Below, piece by piece: positions 61,497 through 64,000 of a stretch of DNA of 64,000 nt (positions within the stretch are counted from its first letter, which is position 1; each line of letters begins with the position of its first letter). The stretch comes from Pseudomonas sp. GM80. Its GTDB lineage: Bacteria > Pseudomonadota > Gammaproteobacteria > Pseudomonadales > Pseudomonadaceae. The notes below the pieces were generated by a model. The model saw only the letters and a list, made by a program, of their open reading frames with translations. It ran no database searches and was not told the origin of the DNA. The DNA lies in assembly GCF_000282515.1 (NCBI RefSeq), contig NZ_AKJD01000054.1, positions 62,001 to 126,000 of the forward strand, given 5' to 3'. The translations under genes were made by a program, and so were the position numbers.

Positions 61497-61835
61497 TCAA
61501 CGCTTACCCGAGTTCTGCATGACCAGTTTGATCAATGGTCCCAGGCTGGTGCCGAGGCGGATCAGCCGGGTCAGACCACCGGCGCCGCCGCTTTTCGCGC
61601 CTTTGCCCGTGATGAAGCCCAGCAGCGTAACCGCCGCCACGCCCCACAGCGGCGCGTGCTTGATGCCGAAGCCGCCCTGCAGGTTCTGCGACATCCCGCG
61701 CATGCGCTGCAACGGTTGCAGCACTTGCGCGGTTTCGTGGCGGATTTCCTGACGGTGCATTTCCATGCGCAGACGGATCAATGCCTTGCGCATTTCCCGG
61801 CGCGAACCGTTGTGTGGAAGTTGAGGCAGGCTCAT
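61497..61835 (-). CDS. YqjK-like hypothetical protein
   Basis: A 112-residue protein with a basic, helical N-terminal half (SRREMRKALIRLRMEMHRQEIRHETAQVLQPLQ) and one hydrophobic segment (PLWGVAAVTLLGFITG, about residues 68-83). Its place after YqjD- and YqjE-like genes, with a 4-bp overlap to the latter, matches the enterobacterial yqjD-yqjE-yqjK order, but sequence similarity to YqjK is only general. Function unknown. Confidence 0.78.
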   Translation of the reverse strand: MSLPQLPHNGSRREMRKALIRLRMEMHRQEIRHETAQVLQPLQRMRGMSQNLQGGFGIKHAPLWGVAAVTLLGFITGKGAKSGGAGGLTRLIRLGTSLGPLIKLVMQNSGKR

Positions 61836-62218
61836 GGCAACAGGCGCTCCCGGTCGTTGGCCAGCTCTTCGAGCGTGCCGTGGAAGGGGGAGGACTCATC
61901 GAAAATCGCTGCCTTGAGGCGCAGCCCGCAGAAGATCGAGGCCAAGGTATAGAACACGCAAAGGCCAATGATCGCGGCAAGGCGATAGGTGTCCCAGAAG
62001 ATGATCATCACCAAAGTCGATAAGCCCACCAGCAACAACAGGGCAAAGACCAAGGCCAGGCCTGCGAACAGCAACAGGCTGACCGTACGGGATTTCTGCT
62101 CCTGCAATTCGATGCCGAACAATTCGACATGGCTGTGCAGCAAACCCAGAACAGCGGCGCCCAGGCGCCGCGTGGAGGAGGCGGTGCCCGCAGTCGGGCC
62201 GGATTCACCGATCGACAT
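61832..62218 (-). CDS. phage holin family protein (YqjE-like)
   Basis: A 128-residue inner-membrane protein with two adjacent helices (LLLFAGLALVFALLLLVGLSTLVMIIFW and AAIIGLCVFYTLASIFCGLRL). LFGIELQEQKSRTVSLL precedes the first helix, as in the PF07332 family. ATG at 62218; stop of the next DUF883 gene lies 3 bp away. Co-transcribed with the YqjD- and YqjK-like genes; the trio is associated with stationary phase in E. coli. Confidence 0.88.
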   Translation of the reverse strand: MSIGESGPTAGTASSTRRLGAAVLGLLHSHVELFGIELQEQKSRTVSLLLFAGLALVFALLLLVGLSTLVMIIFWDTYRLAAIIGLCVFYTLASIFCGLRLKAAIFDESSPFHGTLEELANDRERLLP

Positions 62219-62220
62219 AA

Positions 62221-62535
62221 TCAGCGCCGAGTGGCCAGCAGGCCGATCAGGAAACCGACACCGGCAGCGATGCCGACCGATTGCCAAGGATTGGCCGACA
62301 CATAATCTTCAGTGGCGGTCACGGCCGCCTGACCGCGTTCGCGAACGGTCTCTTCGGTCAGCTTCAGGGTCTCGCGCGCGCGCAGCAGGCTGTCGTGGAT
62401 CTGCTCGCGCAGTTCATCTGCCTGATCGCCGGCCAGGGTGGCGGTGTGCTCGAGCAACCGTTCGGTGTCGGCGACCAAAGTCTGGAAGTCGTTCATGAGG
62501 ATTTCTTGAGCAGTCTTTGCCTTGATGCTGGCCAT
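62221..62535 (-). CDS. DUF883 family protein (YqjD/ElaB-like)
   Basis: A 104-residue tail-anchored protein. Amphipathic helices (DTERLLEHTATLAGDQADELREQIHDSLLRARETLKLTEETVRERGQ) lead into NPWQSVGIAAGVGFLIGLLATRR, the typical C-terminal glycine-rich helix with the final RR. Homologue YqjD binds ribosomes and sits in the inner membrane. GGAGATCCACCC precedes the ATG. First gene of the yqjDE-K-like unit and divergent from amtB. Confidence 0.92.
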   Translation of the reverse strand: MASIKAKTAQEILMNDFQTLVADTERLLEHTATLAGDQADELREQIHDSLLRARETLKLTEETVRERGQAAVTATEDYVSANPWQSVGIAAGVGFLIGLLATRR

Positions 62536-62839
62536 GGGTGGATCTCCGTAAGTGGCGTCTGAAGCGTTCGAGTATGAGCCTTGCGCGAAGGTTCAGTACA
62601 AATGACTGGTACAACTTTTGCTGTGTCGTGGTGCGTCGCCCGGCCGCTGTGCGCTGTTGCCGGGCGTGCATGCTTGAAAACCTTAACTCAAATAATCCCG
62701 GTACGTGTCAGGACATCGACCTCGTGCGCCAAAGCAGTTCACTGTGCATTCGATTCAGTGACTCGGCGGTCGCAACTTGGTGCATGAAATGCCCGCACGA
62801 ACCGCTTTGGTGCCTTTTCGCCTTTAGGTCTGCCTGCTT
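62536..62839. other. divergent intergenic region between DUF883 operon and amtB
   Basis: About 300 bp with no gene. The amtB-proximal third contains a sigma-54 type element at 62778-62792. The rest has no recognisable site. Confidence 0.5.
62778..62792 (+). promoter_or_regulatory. sigma-54 promoter candidate of amtB
   Basis: TGGTGC-ATGAA-ATGC has the invariant GG and GC ten bases apart and agrees with TGGCAC-N5-TTGC at seven of ten defined positions. It lies 48 bp before the amtB ATG. NtrC sites were not found. Confidence 0.55.
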
Positions 62840-64000
62840 ATGGAAAATCTGCAAAGCGCTGTGGACACCCTGGTGCACAGCTCCAACACGTTGTTCATTC
62901 TGATCGGTGCGGTGATGGTGCTGGCGATGCACGCCGGTTTCGCCTTTCTGGAAGTCGGTACGGTCCGGCAGAAAAACCAGGTCAACGCCCTGTCGAAAAT
63001 CCTCAGCGATTTCGCTGTCTCGACCCTGGCCTATTTCTTTATAGGCTATTGGATCTCCTACGGTGTGACCTTCATGCAACCGGCGGCGGTGCTGAACGCC
63101 GATCACGGTTATGGCTTGGTGAAGTTCTTCTTCCTGCTGACGTTCGCGGCGGCGATTCCGGCCATTATTTCCGGGGGCATCGCCGAGCGTGCGCGCTTCG
63201 TTCCGCAGTTGTGTGCGACGGCGCTGATCGTGGCGTTTATTTATCCGTTTTTTGAAGGAATGATCTGGAACGGCAACTATGGCCTGCAAGCCTGGTTGGC
63301 GGCGCAGTTCGGCGCGCCGTTCCATGACTTCGCCGGTTCCGTGGTGGTGCACGCCATGGGCGGCTGGCTGGCGCTGGCGGCGGTGCTGCTGCTCGGCCCG
63401 CGCAACGGGCGTTATCGCGATGGACGATTGGTGGCTTTCGCGCCGTCGAGCATTCCGTTTCTGGCGCTGGGCTCGTGGATTTTGATTGTCGGCTGGTTCG
63501 GCTTCAACGTGATGAGCGCGCAGACGTTGCAAGGCGTCAGCGGCCTGGTCGCGGTCAACTCGTTGATGGCGATGGTCGGCGGCACCATGGCGGCATTGAT
63601 CGTCGGGCGTAACGACCCGGGCTTCCTGCACAACGGCCCGTTGGCCGGGCTGGTGGCGATCTGCGCCGGTTCGGACTTGATGCACCCGGTGGGCGCGTTG
63701 GTCACCGGCGCGATTGCTGGCGCACTGTTTGTCTGGTGCTTCACCGCCGCGCAAGTGAAATGGCGCATCGACGATGTGCTGGGCGTGTGGCCCTTGCACG
63801 GCTTGTGCGGCGTGTGGGGCGGGATCGCCTGCGGCATCTTCGGCCAGAGCGCGCTCGGTGGCCTGGGCGGCGTCAGCCTGATCAGCCAGTTGCTCGGCAG
63901 CGCTCTCGGCGTCGCGGTGGCGCTGATCGGTGGCTTCGTCGTGTACGGCGCGATCAAGGCGCTGCATGGGCTGCGCCTGAGTCAGGAACAAGAGTATTAC
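62840..64000 (+). CDS. amtB: ammonium transporter, 3' partial
   Basis: Amt/Rh-family ammonium channel, running off the right edge after 387 residues (frame open to the last base). Eleven helices expected; IGAVMVLAMHAGFAFLEVGTVRQKNQ begins the first. Conserved pore histidines: His171 in AGSVVVHAMGGW and His320 in VWPLHGLCGVWGG; also FEGMIWNG and GWFGFNVMSAQTL. No signal for an accompanying glnK in the window, so it may be a stand-alone paralogue of the glnK-amtB pair. The ATG at 62840 has only a weak AGG upstream. A sigma-54 candidate promoter precedes it. Confidence 0.93.
   Translation, partial: MENLQSAVDTLVHSSNTLFILIGAVMVLAMHAGFAFLEVGTVRQKNQVNALSKILSDFAVSTLAYFFIGYWISYGVTFMQPAAVLNADHGYGLVKFFFLLTFAAAIPAIISGGIAERARFVPQLCATALIVAFIYPFFEGMIWNGNYGLQAWLAAQFGAPFHDFAGSVVVHAMGGWLALAAVLLLGPRNGRYRDGRLVAFAPSSIPFLALGSWILIVGWFGFNVMSAQTLQGVSGLVAVNSLMAMVGGTMAALIVGRNDPGFLHNGPLAGLVAICAGSDLMHPVGALVTGAIAGALFVWCFTAAQVKWRIDDVLGVWPLHGLCGVWGGIACGIFGQSALGGLGGVSLISQLLGSALGVAVALIGGFVVYGAIKALHGLRLSQEQEYY

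Noticed and set aside
62708..63991. 427-residue open frame antisense to amtB
   Set aside because: The plus-strand frame encodes an intact Amt transporter with both pore histidines; the antisense product has unnatural composition and no ribosome-binding site.

Overview
The window is chromosomal DNA of a fluorescent-type Pseudomonas, most likely of the P. fluorescens/P. koreensis lineage. The reasons are the wbpL-wbpM-ComEA-like end of an O-antigen locus with strongly WbpM-like protein sequence, the kdpFABCDE, eat and htpX genes, and several Pseudomonas-type repetitive extragenic palindromes, including the families that read GCGGGCAAGCCCGCTCCCACA and GTAGGAGCTGCCGAAGGCTG. I see no tRNA, rRNA, insertion sequence, prophage or CRISPR array.

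Region 1 (1-20.7 kb) is the end of a surface-glycan (LPS/O-antigen) locus. cysC and a FAD/NAD(P)-binding protein lie on the plus strand at the left edge. Two long minus-strand operons follow. They are visibly AT-richer than the rest and are separated by a terminator at 10767-10799. The distal operon (10600 to 2031) encodes an RffA-type 4-aminosugar transaminase, ATP-grasp ligase, NAD-dependent epimerase, methyltransferase, metallophosphoesterase, ArnC/GtrB-like glycosyltransferase, SMR-type small membrane protein, large GT-C-like membrane protein, acyltransferase and an orphan 82-residue protein. Together they resemble an Arn-style pathway that builds a modified aminosugar on undecaprenyl phosphate, flips it and attaches it in the periplasm. 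The proximal operon (16832 to 10823) looks like a second set: two GT2 enzymes, GtrA flippase, aldo/keto reductase, FAD oxidoreductase and a polytopic membrane protein. wbpL and wbpM, the housekeeping O-antigen initiation genes, read rightwards.

Region 2 (20.8-25.4 kb) holds an SDR, a FabF-type ketosynthase, a TetR regulator, a tiny DUF2897 protein and the ethanolamine permease gene eat, which has a good sigma-54 promoter. Region 3 (25.8-34 kb) is the complete kdpFABC-kdpDE potassium uptake system, with two palindromic repeats between kdpB/kdpC and kdpC/kdpD. Region 4 (34-45.6 kb) is core genome: a patatin-like protein, small lipoprotein, CHAD protein, thioesterase, Mpo1-like protein, chemoreceptor, TatD nuclease, MltF-like transglycosylase, DoxX, HtpX (with a sigma-32-like promoter) and AlaA.

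Region 5 (45.8-51.2 kb) groups thiol and methionine-sulfoxide repair genes: msrB, a glutathione peroxidase with an OhrR-type regulator behind a perfect palindrome, and free-methionine-sulfoxide reductase. A hybrid kinase and an AAA protein are interleaved. Region 6 (51.2-61.4 kb) is signalling: an unusual HD-GYP protein, a BvgS/EvgS-like kinase with its LuxR-type response regulator, dgt, and an EAL phosphodiesterase. The window ends with a YqjK/YqjE/YqjD-like trio and the start of an amtB gene that runs off the right edge.
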